Below, piece by piece: positions 44,748 to 54,387 of a DNA stretch of 64,000 nucleotides (positions within the stretch are counted from its first letter, which is position 1; each line of letters opens with the position of its first letter). The notes under the pieces were generated by a model that worked only from the letters and a program-made list of their open reading frames with translations, did not search any database and was not told the origin of the DNA. A program made the position numbers and the translations under genes. The DNA comes from Microbulbifer elongatus (GTDB lineage: Bacteria > Pseudomonadota > Gammaproteobacteria > Pseudomonadales > Cellvibrionaceae): NCBI RefSeq assembly GCF_020524885.1, contig NZ_JAIVKJ010000001.1:1488001-1552000 (forward strand). The letters run 5' to 3'.

Positions 44748-46394
44748 TCATTGCAGTGTGCCGGGCTCCGGAGTCTCACTGGAGGGAACTTGCCGGTTCC
44801 GCTCCGGTGCGAGCATGTGTGTCACAACGGGTTCCGTATTGGGCTGTAAAAACTGAAGTGCGTTCTGTTGGATCTGACTGTCCAATACAGAAGCGCGCTG
44901 GTGATGGCGCAGGTGCGCTACCCAGGACTCCTCAATGAAGTACTCCAGCATTTTGCCGGGCTCGGTCACATCTTCGAAAAGACCCCATGCATAAGCCCCA
45001 TGTCTTTCTCGCGAGGCTTTCAGGTTATGCATGGCATCCATGAATGCAGCGGTATGTTCCGGGGCGATGCGATACTCCACGGTGACCATGACAGGGCCCC
45101 GGTCCAGCGCAACCTCATCTGCCACCACCGGCTGCGGCCAATAGCCACTCGGCGAGTGATTGAATTTCTCATCCTGAAGCAATTTGAAACGCCAGCTCAA
45201 CAAGGCCGCGATAATGGCGCCACCGGCGGCGATCAGTTGGGTTAAAGGAATGCCGATCTTGGAGGCAGTTTGCCCCCAGAGGATGCTGCCAATCGTCATG
45301 GCTCCGAAGAATACGGTGATAAATATCGAAAGCCCGCGCGCACGCACCCAGTCCGGCAGCGCCAGTTGCGCCGAAATGTTGAGGCGCGACAGAACCGTTA
45401 TCCAGCATACGCCCGCCAGCAAGCTGGCCCCTATTGCGGCATCGGTGCGTTTTACTAGCGCTAGAACGACGAGCACCAGTGCGGTCCCCAGTGTCCCCAT
45501 CCACACGAGCTGATCCGCTGAAAATTTCTTTGCAAGCTTCGGTAGGAATAGGGCGCCGGCCACCGCGCCCACACCTACTGCACCGAGGATAAATCCGTAT
45601 AGCTGTGGCCCTCCCTTTAATTCTTGGCGCGCGACCAGTGGTAGCAAAGCCCAGAAGGCGCTGACAAACAGGAAAAAGGCCACCGCCCGCACCAGTGTCG
45701 CACGCATGGCGCCACTCGCGTGGACGTAGCGCAGTCCTGCACGCATTGCGCTGAGAAAACGTTCGGCCGGCAAGTCGCTGGTGGGCGCAGTCGGCGGCTT
45801 CCACCATAAAAGTGCAGCGATAACGGCGAGGAAGCTGAGGGCATTCATCAGATAAGGCCATGCGATACCCACAGCGGCGATGATTGCGCCGGCAAGCGCA
45901 GGGCCGATTGCCCGGCTGATATTGATGCCCACGCCGTTCAGTGCAATCGCGGATTGCAGATCGCTGCGTGGGATTAACTGCGGCACGATGGCCTGCCACG
46001 CCGGAGCCACAAATGCCGCCCCGGTGCCGTTGAGAAAAGTGAATACCAGTAGTGCGGACGGGGTTACCCGATCTGCGAGTACTAGACCTGCAAGCACCAG
46101 AGTGTTGCAAAACATCAGGATAGTGACAGCGATCAATAATTTACGTTTACTGAGCAAATCCGCGAGGGCGCCGGCGGCGAGGGCAAAGAGAAATACGGGG
46201 GCGCTGGTTGCTGCCTGCACCAATGCCACCATGAGGGGGGAGGGCGACAGCGAGGTCATCAGCCAGCCGGAGGCGACGTCGTGCATCCAGGTGCCGATGT
46301 TGGAGATTACCGTGGCGGTCCACAGCACCGCGAACGCCAAATGCTTGAAGGGCGACCACGCGGAATGGCTGGCTGTGGTTTCGTCCGTTGTCAC
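44748..46394 (-). CDS. MFS transporter with C-terminal soluble domain
   Basis: A 548-aa inner-membrane protein. The first about 410 residues form 12 helices, beginning FKHLAFAVLWTATVISNIGT and including the RVTPSALLVFTFLNGTGAAF region of the MFS_3/enterobactin-exporter-like group. The rest is a cytosolic ferredoxin-like domain (VMVTVEYRIAPEHTAAFMDA to EYFIEESWVAHLRHHQRASV), which members of this group commonly carry. The start is GTG 46394, 18 bases after the amidohydrolase stop. Substrate unknown; the neighbours suggest the product or substrate of the hydrolases. Confidence 0.9.
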   Translation of the reverse strand: MTTDETTASHSAWSPFKHLAFAVLWTATVISNIGTWMHDVASGWLMTSLSPSPLMVALVQAATSAPVFLFALAAGALADLLSKRKLLIAVTILMFCNTLVLAGLVLADRVTPSALLVFTFLNGTGAAFVAPAWQAIVPQLIPRSDLQSAIALNGVGINISRAIGPALAGAIIAAVGIAWPYLMNALSFLAVIAALLWWKPPTAPTSDLPAERFLSAMRAGLRYVHASGAMRATLVRAVAFFLFVSAFWALLPLVARQELKGGPQLYGFILGAVGVGAVAGALFLPKLAKKFSADQLVWMGTLGTALVLVVLALVKRTDAAIGASLLAGVCWITVLSRLNISAQLALPDWVRARGLSIFITVFFGAMTIGSILWGQTASKIGIPLTQLIAAGGAIIAALLSWRFKLLQDEKFNHSPSGYWPQPVVADEVALDRGPVMVTVEYRIAPEHTAAFMDAMHNLKASRERHGAYAWGLFEDVTEPGKMLEYFIEESWVAHLRHHQRASVLDSQIQQNALQFLQPNTEPVVTHMLAPERNRQVPSSETPEPGTLQ

Positions 46395-46412
46395 CGGAAA
46401 ATGCCTGCGTGC

Positions 46413-48425
46413 TTACATGGCAAAGCAAGAGCAACCAAGCACGCCCCAAAAATCCCTTGGGTCGCGCACTGGAATCGGTGAGTTCCAGGCAATCTGGTGG
46501 TTATGACCATGCAGCGTGCAGGCACTGGCGCAGCCATCGCTGCAGGCGCGCGCCGCCCGCTGCTGGATTTGCGCTCCCGCGACGGCCGCCTGGCGCATGG
46601 CCGGTGAAGGTTCACGGTTGACCGGACTCCAGTCAGGGCTGGCTGGAGGCAGCGGAGGATCAAATTTGGAGAAAAGGCCGGCCGCGTAGACGATCTTGCC
46701 GCCCACAATGGTCAACTCGGAAACGATTCTTCTGATCGCTTCGTCGGAAACCTTGAAATAGTCATCCGAGAGCACCGCAAGGTCGGCATACTGACCCGGA
46801 GTCAGCGAACCTTTGACCTTTTCCTCCCCCGAAAACCAGGCCGAACCCTGGGTCCACAGTCGCAGCGCGGTAGCGCGATCCAATATGTCTTCCTGGTCGT
46901 AGAGGCTCAGCCCGCCAACGGTTTTGCCGGTGGCAAGCCAGTAAAGTGCGGTCCAGGGGTCATAAGAGGCTACGCGTGTGGCGTCGGTACCTGCGCCCAC
47001 CGGCAGGTCCATGGCAAGCATTTTTGCGATCGGCGGTGTCGTTTTTGCCGCTTCCGCGCCGTAGCGGTCGACGAAATATTCGCCCTGGAATGCCATCCTG
47101 TGCTGGGTGGCAATACCGCCGCCGAGCGCCTTGATGCGCTCGATATTGCGCTCGCTGATGGTTTCCGCGTGGTCAATGATAAAGCGGGTCTTGAACGGGG
47201 TTTTGCCATTGACACGCTCGAACAGAGTAAGAAACCGGTCGATGGATTCGTTATAAGTTGCGTGGATACGGAATGGCCACTCATTTTCCGCAAGCAGAGT
47301 GACGATGGGCTCCAGTTCTTTCTCCATGGTGGGAGCCAGATCGGGGCGTGGCTCAAGAAAATTCTCGAAGTCCGCCGCCGACCATGTCAGGTTTTCACCA
47401 CCGCCGTTCATGCGCAGCATGGCCGAACCGGCACCCGGTTCCGTCATTTCGACCCAGCGCTCGTAATCGCTGAGTTCGGAGCCTGCCTTCTGCGCAAACA
47501 GGTTGTAGGCAATGCGCACGGTGAGCTGATCATCCTCGTCGAGCTTTTGCACCACCTCATAATCGTCCGGATAGTTCTGGCCACCGCCGCCAGCATCAAT
47601 CACAGAGGTAATGCCGAGGCGATTCATCTCGCGCATGTAGTGTCTTGTGGAATTAATCTGGTCTTGCAGGGGTAGTTTGGGCCCTTTGGACAGGGTCGAG
47701 TAGAGAATCAAAGCCGATGGCTTGGCTATCAGCATTCCCGTGGGTTCGCCTTTCTTGTCCTTCTCAATGACGCCACCGGGTGGATTTGGCGTGTTGCGAT
47801 CGATGCCTGCGGCTTTTAAGGCGGCGCGGTTCAGCAGGGCGTGCGAATACAGGTGCAGAATAAAAACCGGCGTATCGGGCGCAGCCTTGTTGATCTCATC
47901 CAGTGTGGGCATGCGCCTCTCGGCGAACTGGAATTCCGACCAGCCGCCGACAACCCGCACCCACTGCGGTGCAGGGGTCCGTGCGGCTTGCTCCTTTAGC
48001 ATCCGCAGGGCGTAAGCCAGTGACGGGACATTTTCCCAGCGCAACTCCATGTTGTAATTCAGCCCGCCACGAATGAGGTGCGTATGGCTGTCGTTTAGGC
48101 CAGGAATAACGCGCTTGCCGGCAAGATCAATAACCTGCGTCCTATCTGTGGCCAGTTGCATGACTTCCTTGTCGCCCCCGATAGCGAGCACGCGCCCATC
48201 ATGCAGTGCGATTGCCGTGACCTCCGGCATTTGTGGGTCGAGGGTGGTAATAATCCCATTGCGAAGAATTGTATCTGCCACGGATTTTTCTCCTCCCCAT
48301 GCGGCCTGTCTGGCAAGTGGACCGAACAGGGCGAACATGCCCAGAGCCGCGGTACTTTTGACCACGTCTCTGCGGGACACGCCGGCGGTCCGTCGCTTCG
48401 AGTTGTTGTCGGTTGTATCGTCCAT
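46413..48425 (-). CDS. Tat-exported amidohydrolase (YtcJ/amidohydrolase 3 family)
   Basis: A 670-aa metal-dependent hydrolase. The N-terminus has a twin-arginine-type signal, GVSRRDVVKSTAALGMFALF. The catalytic part opens ILRNGIITTLDPQMPEVTAI and has the metal motif VIPGLNDSHTHLIRGG, the carboxy-lysine region, WPFRIHATYNESIDRFLTLF, FIIDHAETISERNIERI and the aspartate of VGAGTDATRVASYDPWTALY. Substrates of the YtcJ branch are poorly known. Its C-terminal tail is rich in Cys and His (ACSDGCASACTLHGHNH and a closing GCSCFAM). It is second in the operon after the isochorismatase-family gene. Confidence 0.9.
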   Translation of the reverse strand: MDDTTDNNSKRRTAGVSRRDVVKSTAALGMFALFGPLARQAAWGGEKSVADTILRNGIITTLDPQMPEVTAIALHDGRVLAIGGDKEVMQLATDRTQVIDLAGKRVIPGLNDSHTHLIRGGLNYNMELRWENVPSLAYALRMLKEQAARTPAPQWVRVVGGWSEFQFAERRMPTLDEINKAAPDTPVFILHLYSHALLNRAALKAAGIDRNTPNPPGGVIEKDKKGEPTGMLIAKPSALILYSTLSKGPKLPLQDQINSTRHYMREMNRLGITSVIDAGGGGQNYPDDYEVVQKLDEDDQLTVRIAYNLFAQKAGSELSDYERWVEMTEPGAGSAMLRMNGGGENLTWSAADFENFLEPRPDLAPTMEKELEPIVTLLAENEWPFRIHATYNESIDRFLTLFERVNGKTPFKTRFIIDHAETISERNIERIKALGGGIATQHRMAFQGEYFVDRYGAEAAKTTPPIAKMLAMDLPVGAGTDATRVASYDPWTALYWLATGKTVGGLSLYDQEDILDRATALRLWTQGSAWFSGEEKVKGSLTPGQYADLAVLSDDYFKVSDEAIRRIVSELTIVGGKIVYAAGLFSKFDPPLPPASPDWSPVNREPSPAMRQAAVAGAQIQQRAARACSDGCASACTLHGHNHQIAWNSPIPVRDPRDFWGVLGCSCFAM

Positions 48426-48495
48426 GTCACGGCTCTCTCGGATAGGTGGCAGGTTTCAACCGACACCAGCCCTGTACATCGTAAATTTGTGCCTG

Positions 48496-49182
48496 TCAGC
48501 TTTTCTTTGCAGCAACCGGCTCCTGTACCGGTCCGTGCTTCACCCGCTCGTCCGCCTTGTGCACCATGGTATAGGCGTAATCAACGCCCATCCCGTAGGC
48601 GCCAGAGTGCTCCTTGACGATCTCCATCACCGCATCGTAGGTATCCCTGTGCGCCCAATCCCGCTGCCATTCCAGCATTACCTGCTGCCAGGTGACGGGA
48701 ACCACGCCTGCCTGAATCATCCGCTGCATAGCGTAGTCGTGTGCTTCCTTGCTGGTGCCGCCGGAAGCGTCGGCGACCATGTAGATCTCATAACCACCTT
48801 CGCGCATGGCATCGAAGGAAAAGGTGTTGTTGCAGACTTCGGTCCAGAGTCCGGAGACCACGACTTTCTTCTGGCCGTTTTTCGCCAGCGCATCGCGCAC
48901 TTTCTGGTCGTCCCAAGAATTCATCGAGGTGCGCTCAAGCAGAGGGTGATCCGGAAATACCGCGAGTAATTCCGGGTAGGTGTGTCCGGAGAAGCTCTCG
49001 GTCTCAACAGTGGTGATGGTGGTTGGGATCTTGAATACTTTCGCAGCCTTGGCGAGCGCTACCACATTGTTCTTTAACATCTGCCGATCAATCGATTGCA
49101 CGCCAAACGCCATCTGCGGCTGTTGGTCGATAAAGATCAGCTGGCAGTTTCCCGGCATCAGAAGTTCGGGCTTATTGGTCAT
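48496..49182 (-). CDS. isochorismatase-family cysteine hydrolase (YcaC-like)
   Basis: A 228-aa enzyme of the cysteine hydrolase fold. The catalytic set is visible: Asp in CQLIFIDQQPQMAFGV (about 19), a basic residue in LLERTSMNSW (about 84, Arg where many members have Lys) and the nucleophile in VSGLWTEVCNNTFSFDAM (about 117). The SGLWTEVC and ASGGTSKEAHDYAMQRMIQA blocks match YcaC, an octameric hydrolase of unknown substrate. AAGGAG precedes ATG 49182. First gene of the four-gene operon ending in the porin. Confidence 0.92.
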   Translation of the reverse strand: MTNKPELLMPGNCQLIFIDQQPQMAFGVQSIDRQMLKNNVVALAKAAKVFKIPTTITTVETESFSGHTYPELLAVFPDHPLLERTSMNSWDDQKVRDALAKNGQKKVVVSGLWTEVCNNTFSFDAMREGGYEIYMVADASGGTSKEAHDYAMQRMIQAGVVPVTWQQVMLEWQRDWAHRDTYDAVMEIVKEHSGAYGMGVDYAYTMVHKADERVKHGPVQEPVAAKKS

Positions 49183-49492
49183 CGACAGATACTCCTTTAG
49201 GTAAAAAGCGTGCCGAGCAGGGCTGGTGACGCGAGCATGAATCTCGGCGGATCGTTGGAAGTAGAGAGGGGCGCCTTAGAGGGGGATTCGGTGCAAGTAG
49301 CATAGCAGTCGATTTCAGCACCGGAACGATGGTTCCGAGGCCGTCCCCGCGCGATCTCGTTACAGGCAAGTTGCCATTCAATTCATGCCTTTTGCGAAAC
49401 TCTGTTGTCGCGTTTTTCTACTCGGCATCGGTCTTGTAATCGTCACCCCGTTCTCGGAACGCCAGGCGCGCAACCCCCTACGTGGCAATCTC
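49183..49492. other. 310-base gap upstream of the isochorismatase operon
   Basis: This gap should hold the promoter for the operon starting at 49182. I see no clear promoter boxes, no terminator for the MgtC-family gene upstream, and no credible reading frame; the frame at 49405-49605 lacks a ribosome-binding site and overlaps the next gene. Confidence 0.3.
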
Positions 49493-50776
49493 CTAAGGCC
49501 ACAACCAGAGCAGTCCCAGCCCCGCGACTAACGGAACCCCAAACAATGCCAGTACGCCGCGTAACAAGGGTAAACCACCCAGAAAGCCAGCCGCACCTGC
49601 CTTGAACGCAAGGTTGGCGAGACTCGCGATGACCATTGCGCGCCAGGCCGTATCCACCTCCATAGCACCGGATCCGGCGAGGTTTGCCGTAGATAGAGTG
49701 ATTGCATCCACATCGGTAAATCCGGAAATTAATGCGACCACATAGATACCCTGGTTACCGAAGTGTTCTTTTGTCGCGGCGATGGTGAGTAGTACCAGGG
49801 CATAGAGCGCGCCAAATATCAGCGCCGGCTTCAATTCTGCGGGATTGCCTGGCTCCGGCATGGTGCTATCCCGCTGCTGAATGCGCAGGTACGCGAAGGC
49901 GCAGAGGACCAGACTGACCGCGAATAGCAAAGCCAGTGGCGGAAGGAGTGCACCCAGGATACGTGGCGCGACCACTGTAATCTCAACAAACATGCGGATA
50001 AACATACTTGTAGAAGCGATAAGGATAACCAGAGCTGCAAGATCGACGGCTTTTTGTTGTTTGCGCGCCATTCGGGCATAAGCGACTGTGGTGGCCGTAG
50101 AAGAAATAAGCCCACCGATCAGTCCGCCCAATAAGATGCCCGCTCGGCGGCCCACGATTTTGTAGACGGCGTAACCACCGAGGCCAATGCCCACGATCAA
50201 AACTACGAGTAGCCAGATGGAGAAAGGGTTTAAAACGTCATAGGGGCCAAAGGTGTGATTGGGTAGCACTGGCAGGATAATTAATGACAATACCGCAAAC
50301 TGCATGATCGAGCGGAGATCTTTCTCCGAAAGTTTTTCTGCGAATGCGTGCATGCCGGGTTTGAACTGCAGTAGCACTGCGATGGTGCCGCCGACAACGA
50401 CCGCTAAAGCCTTGTCTCCAAGTACAAGGTAGGCGCCAAGCAGGAATACGAGCAGGGCGCTTACCTCTGTGGTTACGCCAAGGTGATCGTCTTTACCGCG
50501 AAACCGGTCCAGATTGCCGAGCAGAATCAATACCGTCATTGCCAGTAGCCCAGCTAGCATCAGCCAGCTCATGCCGGGGTTTAGGCTCAGTTGTGCAGTG
50601 AGGGCGCCAAATAGCGCGATCATGGGGAATGTGCGGATGCCACCGAGGCGGTCGGTAGTGCGCTCCCGTTGCAGGCCGATTAGCAGGCCCAGGCCGAGAG
50701 CAATTGCGAAGGCGCTGATGCTTTCTGCATCCAGAAACTGTGCGGTAGTGGAGGTGGCTTCCTCTATGGGATCCAT
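49493..50776 (-). CDS. MgtC/SapB-DUF4010 family membrane protein
   Basis: A 427-aa protein with about 12 helices. The N-terminal MgtC-like domain has FAIALGLGLLIGLQRERTTD, then RLGGIRTFPMIALFGAL with the conserved GLQRER/GIRT signature. The C-terminal half is the DUF4010 domain with GGLIGGLISSTATTVAYARM and YVVALISGFTDVDAITLSTA. The function is unknown; the GFTDVDA motif with acidic residues in a membrane helix suggests ion handling. It is monocistronic between two same-strand genes. Confidence 0.93.
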   Translation of the reverse strand: MDPIEEATSTTAQFLDAESISAFAIALGLGLLIGLQRERTTDRLGGIRTFPMIALFGALTAQLSLNPGMSWLMLAGLLAMTVLILLGNLDRFRGKDDHLGVTTEVSALLVFLLGAYLVLGDKALAVVVGGTIAVLLQFKPGMHAFAEKLSEKDLRSIMQFAVLSLIILPVLPNHTFGPYDVLNPFSIWLLVVLIVGIGLGGYAVYKIVGRRAGILLGGLIGGLISSTATTVAYARMARKQQKAVDLAALVILIASTSMFIRMFVEITVVAPRILGALLPPLALLFAVSLVLCAFAYLRIQQRDSTMPEPGNPAELKPALIFGALYALVLLTIAATKEHFGNQGIYVVALISGFTDVDAITLSTANLAGSGAMEVDTAWRAMVIASLANLAFKAGAAGFLGGLPLLRGVLALFGVPLVAGLGLLWLWP

Positions 50777-50889
50777 GCTTGCAGAGTGGCGAAGAGAATC
50801 CCATCAGTGTAGTAGATGTCCAGGCCAAACAGGCGGGTCGACTATCTTTTGGAGCTGTGGCCAATCCTTATCCGCGCATAGTGCGAAGG

Positions 50890-51880
50890 TCACGGTACAG
50901 AAATCACAACTTTCCCGATAGCATCACCATTAGTGAGATGGTCGTGGGCTTTACCGGCGTCTTCGAGGCTGAATGGTGTGTCGTCTACGATAGGTCGCAA
51001 TTGGCCGGAATCTACAATCTTCGCCAACTCGAGCAAAATGTGTCCGTGCTCTTCACGCTTGTAGTCGTGTAGCATCGGTATCAACATGAAAACGGCGTGC
51101 AATGACAAGCCTTTGAAGTGCATTGGGTTCAGGTCGAGCTCCAGCATGGAAACCGTCGTCGCAATCTGGCCATTCAGTGCGGCCGCCCCGAAGGACTTGG
51201 TTAGGTTGGCGCCGCCAACCGAATCAAAAACTACATCGAATCCGTTCCCGTTTGTGTGCTTCGCGACATAGTCTTCAACCGATTCACTCCGATAGTTAAT
51301 AGGCGTAGCGCCCAGCGCTTCTATCAGGGCTGTTTGCTTGTCACCGCCGCCCGCTGAATAGACTTCGGCGCCAAAGGATCTCGCCAGCTGCAGAGCCACA
51401 TGCCCGACACCGCCGGAACCGCCGTGTACCAGTACCTTTTGCCCCTTGCCGACGTTGGCGCGAGTCAGGCCTTCATAGGCCGTGATGCCAACCAGGGGGA
51501 GGGCGGCAGCCTCGCGCATCGAGATGGTCTTGGGTTTCAGGGCCACCAGCCTGGCGTCCGCGACCATGTACTCCGCCAGTGCCCTGGGGATGTCCGCGAG
51601 GTCACCCGCGGCAACTATACACTTCGTCGCCAACGTTAAAGCTGGATACACCTTCACCAACCTCTTCAACGGTGCCCGCAAAGTCCATTCCCAACAGGGC
51701 GGGCAGGTCAGGGGACAGAGGAAGTTCCTTTCCCATCTGGCGGATCATTGTGTCCACGGTATTCACACTCGTAGCGGCTATTTTCACCAGCATGTGCCCG
51801 GGTCTGACGTTCGGCTTTGGTATATCAGCAGGCTCGAAGACGTCACTGGCGCCGTAGGAATTTATGATCATTGCTTTCAT
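50890..51880 (-). pseudogene. quinone oxidoreductase (MDR family), single-base frameshift
   Basis: A zinc-free medium-chain dehydrogenase/reductase, NADPH:quinone oxidoreductase type. From ATG 51880 (RBS AGGAG) it reads MKAMIINSYGASDVFEPADI and continues to FNVGDEVYSC, then stops in frame. The next frame resumes GDLADIPRALAEYMVADARL and carries the cofactor motif VLVHGGSGGVGHVALQLARS and the end DAIGKVVISVP. The shift lies in the GC-rich string around 51604-51612, where one extra base is present (TGCCGCGGG for an expected TGCGCGGG). Removing it gives a normal protein of about 330 aa. The rest is well preserved, so the lesion is recent or an assembly error. Confidence 0.85.
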
Positions 51881-52071
51881 GGGTTGGCTCCTGGGGCAGC
51901 TGTGCAGCTATTTTGTTGGTAGCGGGGGCCGGGGTTAAGTGAAATGGCGGCAACATCGCCAGTGATGCCTTAATAGTACGACTCCCATTTTGCAGCAGGT
52001 GCGTCTTCCCGCCAGATAGGAAGTTTGTTGGGGCTATGCTGCAAATAGCCGCAATCCATAGAGAAGCTTCG

Positions 52072-53226
52072 ATGAGGATGTCGAGATACTTACGTCCCTT
52101 GTTGCCACGTAGCCGAAGTGAAGAGCATCGTTCCGCCACGCAGCTTGAACTGCTTTTTGATCTGGTTTTCGTGATCGCGATCGCTGCGGCTGCCCACGGT
52201 CTTGGGCACGCGATTTCCGCCGGGCACTGGCAGGACGGGTTGATCAAGTTCCTGCTGGTTTTCTGGTGTGTCTGGTGGCCCTGGAACCTGTTCACCTGGT
52301 TCGCCTCCAGTTTTGATAACGACGATGTGGCCTACCGGATTACTGTGATGGTTTTGATGCTGGGGGCATTGTTCATCGCGGCCAGCACTCGCGGATTCTT
52401 TGAAGGTCATGATCTGCGCTATATGTTCAGCGGCTACCTTGTTATGCGGATCGTCTTTGCCTCCATGTGGGTGCGGGTGGCACTGGCGAAACCCTGTTAC
52501 CGTACCACTGCGCTGATTTATGCGGGCGGGCAGGTTCTGATGCAGGTCTACTGGGCGTGGCTGGTCTTTTGGTTTCCTAGAGAAGACGCTCTATTTACCG
52601 AGTTTTTTCTGCTGGGTATCGGCATTGAAATGGTAATCCCGTTCTTGGGGGAAAAGGCCGGTAGCACTCAGTGGCACCGACACCATATTGTTGAGCGATT
52701 TGGTTTGTTGAATATCATCGTACTGGGGGAAGTACTGCTAGGGAGTAGTGAGGCGCTTTCACAAGCTATTCATACCGGTTTCTGGGGGCGATACTTGCTT
52801 GTGTTTGCCTGCGGTGCGGTGCTCGCATTTTGTATGTGGTGGCTCTATTTTTCTGTGGATGGGCATCTTGCGTCAGAGAAGTTAGAGCATGTGTTCGTAT
52901 GGGCATACGGACACTTTCTTATTTTCGCCGGTGGTGCGGCTGTGGGTTCCGGTCTGGTTGTCGCGGTAGAAGATATCAGCGCAAAAGGGGAAATCTCCAG
53001 CGTGGCCTCGATGACCACAGCTATGGCTGTGGCAACCTATGTACTTGGTTTATGGATCGTACGGGACCAGTTCGCCACAAAAGACAGTCGTTGCTGGATC
53101 ATGCTATTCACGGTGCCCTTTTTGCTGGCTTCCGGTTGGCTACCGGGTGGCATATTGCTCCTTACGCTGATTCTAATCGTGTGCCTGGTGTTACGCCTTA
53201 GTTCGCACCCTCAGCCGGTACACTAA
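52072..53226 (+). CDS. low temperature requirement protein A (LtrA) family
   Basis: A membrane protein of about 384 aa with ten or so helices. The LtrA signature is EHRSATQLELLFDLVFVIAI close to the N-terminus, then ERFGLLNIIVLGEVLLGSSE and WLYFSVDGHLASEKLEHVFV. The family is named from a Listeria mutant but its biochemical role is unknown. Start: ATG 52072 has GAGAAG upstream; ATG 52036 is an alternative adding 12 residues that do not resemble the family. It is divergent from the frameshifted oxidoreductase gene. Confidence 0.88.
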   Translation: MRMSRYLRPLLPRSRSEEHRSATQLELLFDLVFVIAIAAAAHGLGHAISAGHWQDGLIKFLLVFWCVWWPWNLFTWFASSFDNDDVAYRITVMVLMLGALFIAASTRGFFEGHDLRYMFSGYLVMRIVFASMWVRVALAKPCYRTTALIYAGGQVLMQVYWAWLVFWFPREDALFTEFFLLGIGIEMVIPFLGEKAGSTQWHRHHIVERFGLLNIIVLGEVLLGSSEALSQAIHTGFWGRYLLVFACGAVLAFCMWWLYFSVDGHLASEKLEHVFVWAYGHFLIFAGGAAVGSGLVVAVEDISAKGEISSVASMTTAMAVATYVLGLWIVRDQFATKDSRCWIMLFTVPFLLASGWLPGGILLLTLILIVCLVLRLSSHPQPVH

Positions 53227-53286
53227 TCCTGTCCAACGCCAAGGCAGATGAAATTTTTAATGTATGACTGAGTAAGCTTGCCAGCC

Positions 53287-54027
53287 TTAACTTAGTAGCA
53301 GCGCCTCAGTCGCCACAACAAATAGGGTGGTTGCCAAAACCGAAGCCAGGAAATATGGAATATTTGCATCTTTCTGGCTGGGAATCTCCTCTCTTAATGC
53401 GGTGATTATGATTCCTCCTGCGACGAACATTGTCGAGAGCTTCACTAGCGTGGACAATTGCTCAGCAAATACGGATGCTCCCCAGCCTACTAGCAAGCAG
53501 ACGCCGAACAGCCATCGCAAAAATTTGGGGTATCGGCGCGGGAAACGTTTCAATAAGTGATAATTGATGCCCACCAGGTGCATGCCGAAAGCAAACGTTA
53601 GTGCGAGATACGCAAACCAATTGACCAAGGGCCATTCACCCAGCAGAAAGCCAATCTGGATGTAGTAAATTGCAAACACCAGAAAAACCACCATCTCGCC
53701 CAATGACGTGCTCTGGACCGGCGTATCAGCGTCTTCAAAGAATCCTTGGTTTGCTATGAGAAGAAAAATGACGAACCCAGCCAGGGCAGCTAGGTATGCC
53801 TGGAGTCCGATTGCTAGTAGCGGTTCCTGAGTATCGCCGGACTGAAATGAAGCTTGGACTTCAGCCAATTTTGGCAGAAGAGCGAGAAACACGTAGGTAA
53901 GACCCACGCCGGCCGAAACACTCAATATTGGCGGGTGACCCTTTTGTTGGAAAATGCGCCAATATGGGAGAGTGATACAAATGAAGCACAATGCCAGTAT
54001 CGCGGGGAATGAAGCATATATGGCCAT
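53287..54027 (-). CDS. polytopic membrane protein, 246 aa, family not recognised
   Basis: Eight hydrophobic helices, beginning FPAILALCFICITLPYWRIF. Distinctive segments are VSAGVGLTYVFLALLPKLAE, MHLVGINYHLLKRFPRRYPK and STMFVAGGIIITALREEIPS. The histidines and acidic residues in membrane-facing segments (LLPKLAE, MHLVGINYHLL) are faintly ZIP-transporter-like, but I cannot assign the family. A decayed copy of residues of about 155-198 lies at 55600-55735. The start is ATG 54027. Immediately upstream is the fragment of a second M20 peptidase gene. Confidence 0.75.
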   Translation of the reverse strand: MAIYASFPAILALCFICITLPYWRIFQQKGHPPILSVSAGVGLTYVFLALLPKLAEVQASFQSGDTQEPLLAIGLQAYLAALAGFVIFLLIANQGFFEDADTPVQSTSLGEMVVFLVFAIYYIQIGFLLGEWPLVNWFAYLALTFAFGMHLVGINYHLLKRFPRRYPKFLRWLFGVCLLVGWGASVFAEQLSTLVKLSTMFVAGGIIITALREEIPSQKDANIPYFLASVLATTLFVVATEALLLS

Positions 54028-54097
54028 TCAGTGCCTCTCAGTCGGACCTACGTTTTTAGTCAGCTGTGTTGAACCAAGAATCTATCAGAATTCTTAT

Positions 54098-54235
54098 CAG
54101 CTAGCGAAAGAAGGCGGTAGTCTCCCTGTAATTTTCCACTTTGATTCTCTCCTTCACATCAAGGGCCCGGCGAACTCAGTAATGGTTCTTCGTTGTATGC
54201 TTTTACACGGAAGTCGTTGTGGTGTAGACATGGCA
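54098..54235 (-). pseudogene. decayed 3' fragment of an M20 peptidase gene
   Basis: Read on the minus strand this stretch matches the last 40 or so codons of the peptidase gene at 55900-57426. VKERIKVENYRETTAFF corresponds to VNERIKVDEYGKSIAFF, EFAG matches EFAG, and VYT matches VYT further upstream, with frame changes and stops between them. No intact frame remains. The rest of 54028-54387 holds nothing I can identify. Confidence 0.75.
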
Positions 54236-54387
54236 GAATAGTTGTTGTAGCTGTTGAAGCCCTGTTCGTCCGCTTCAAGGTGTCCGTCGGCGTTGTGCAC
54301 AGTGATGGAATTTGCTGTCCAGTAGTGGTTGACCATTACAGGCAAGGCGGTTGATACTTTTCCAGAAAAGTTCTATGGGGATGAATT

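Noticed and set aside
54154-54345. 63-codon minus-strand frame ending in TEFAGPLM
   Set aside because: Its end is the decayed M20 fragment read in part-frame; no independent support as a gene.
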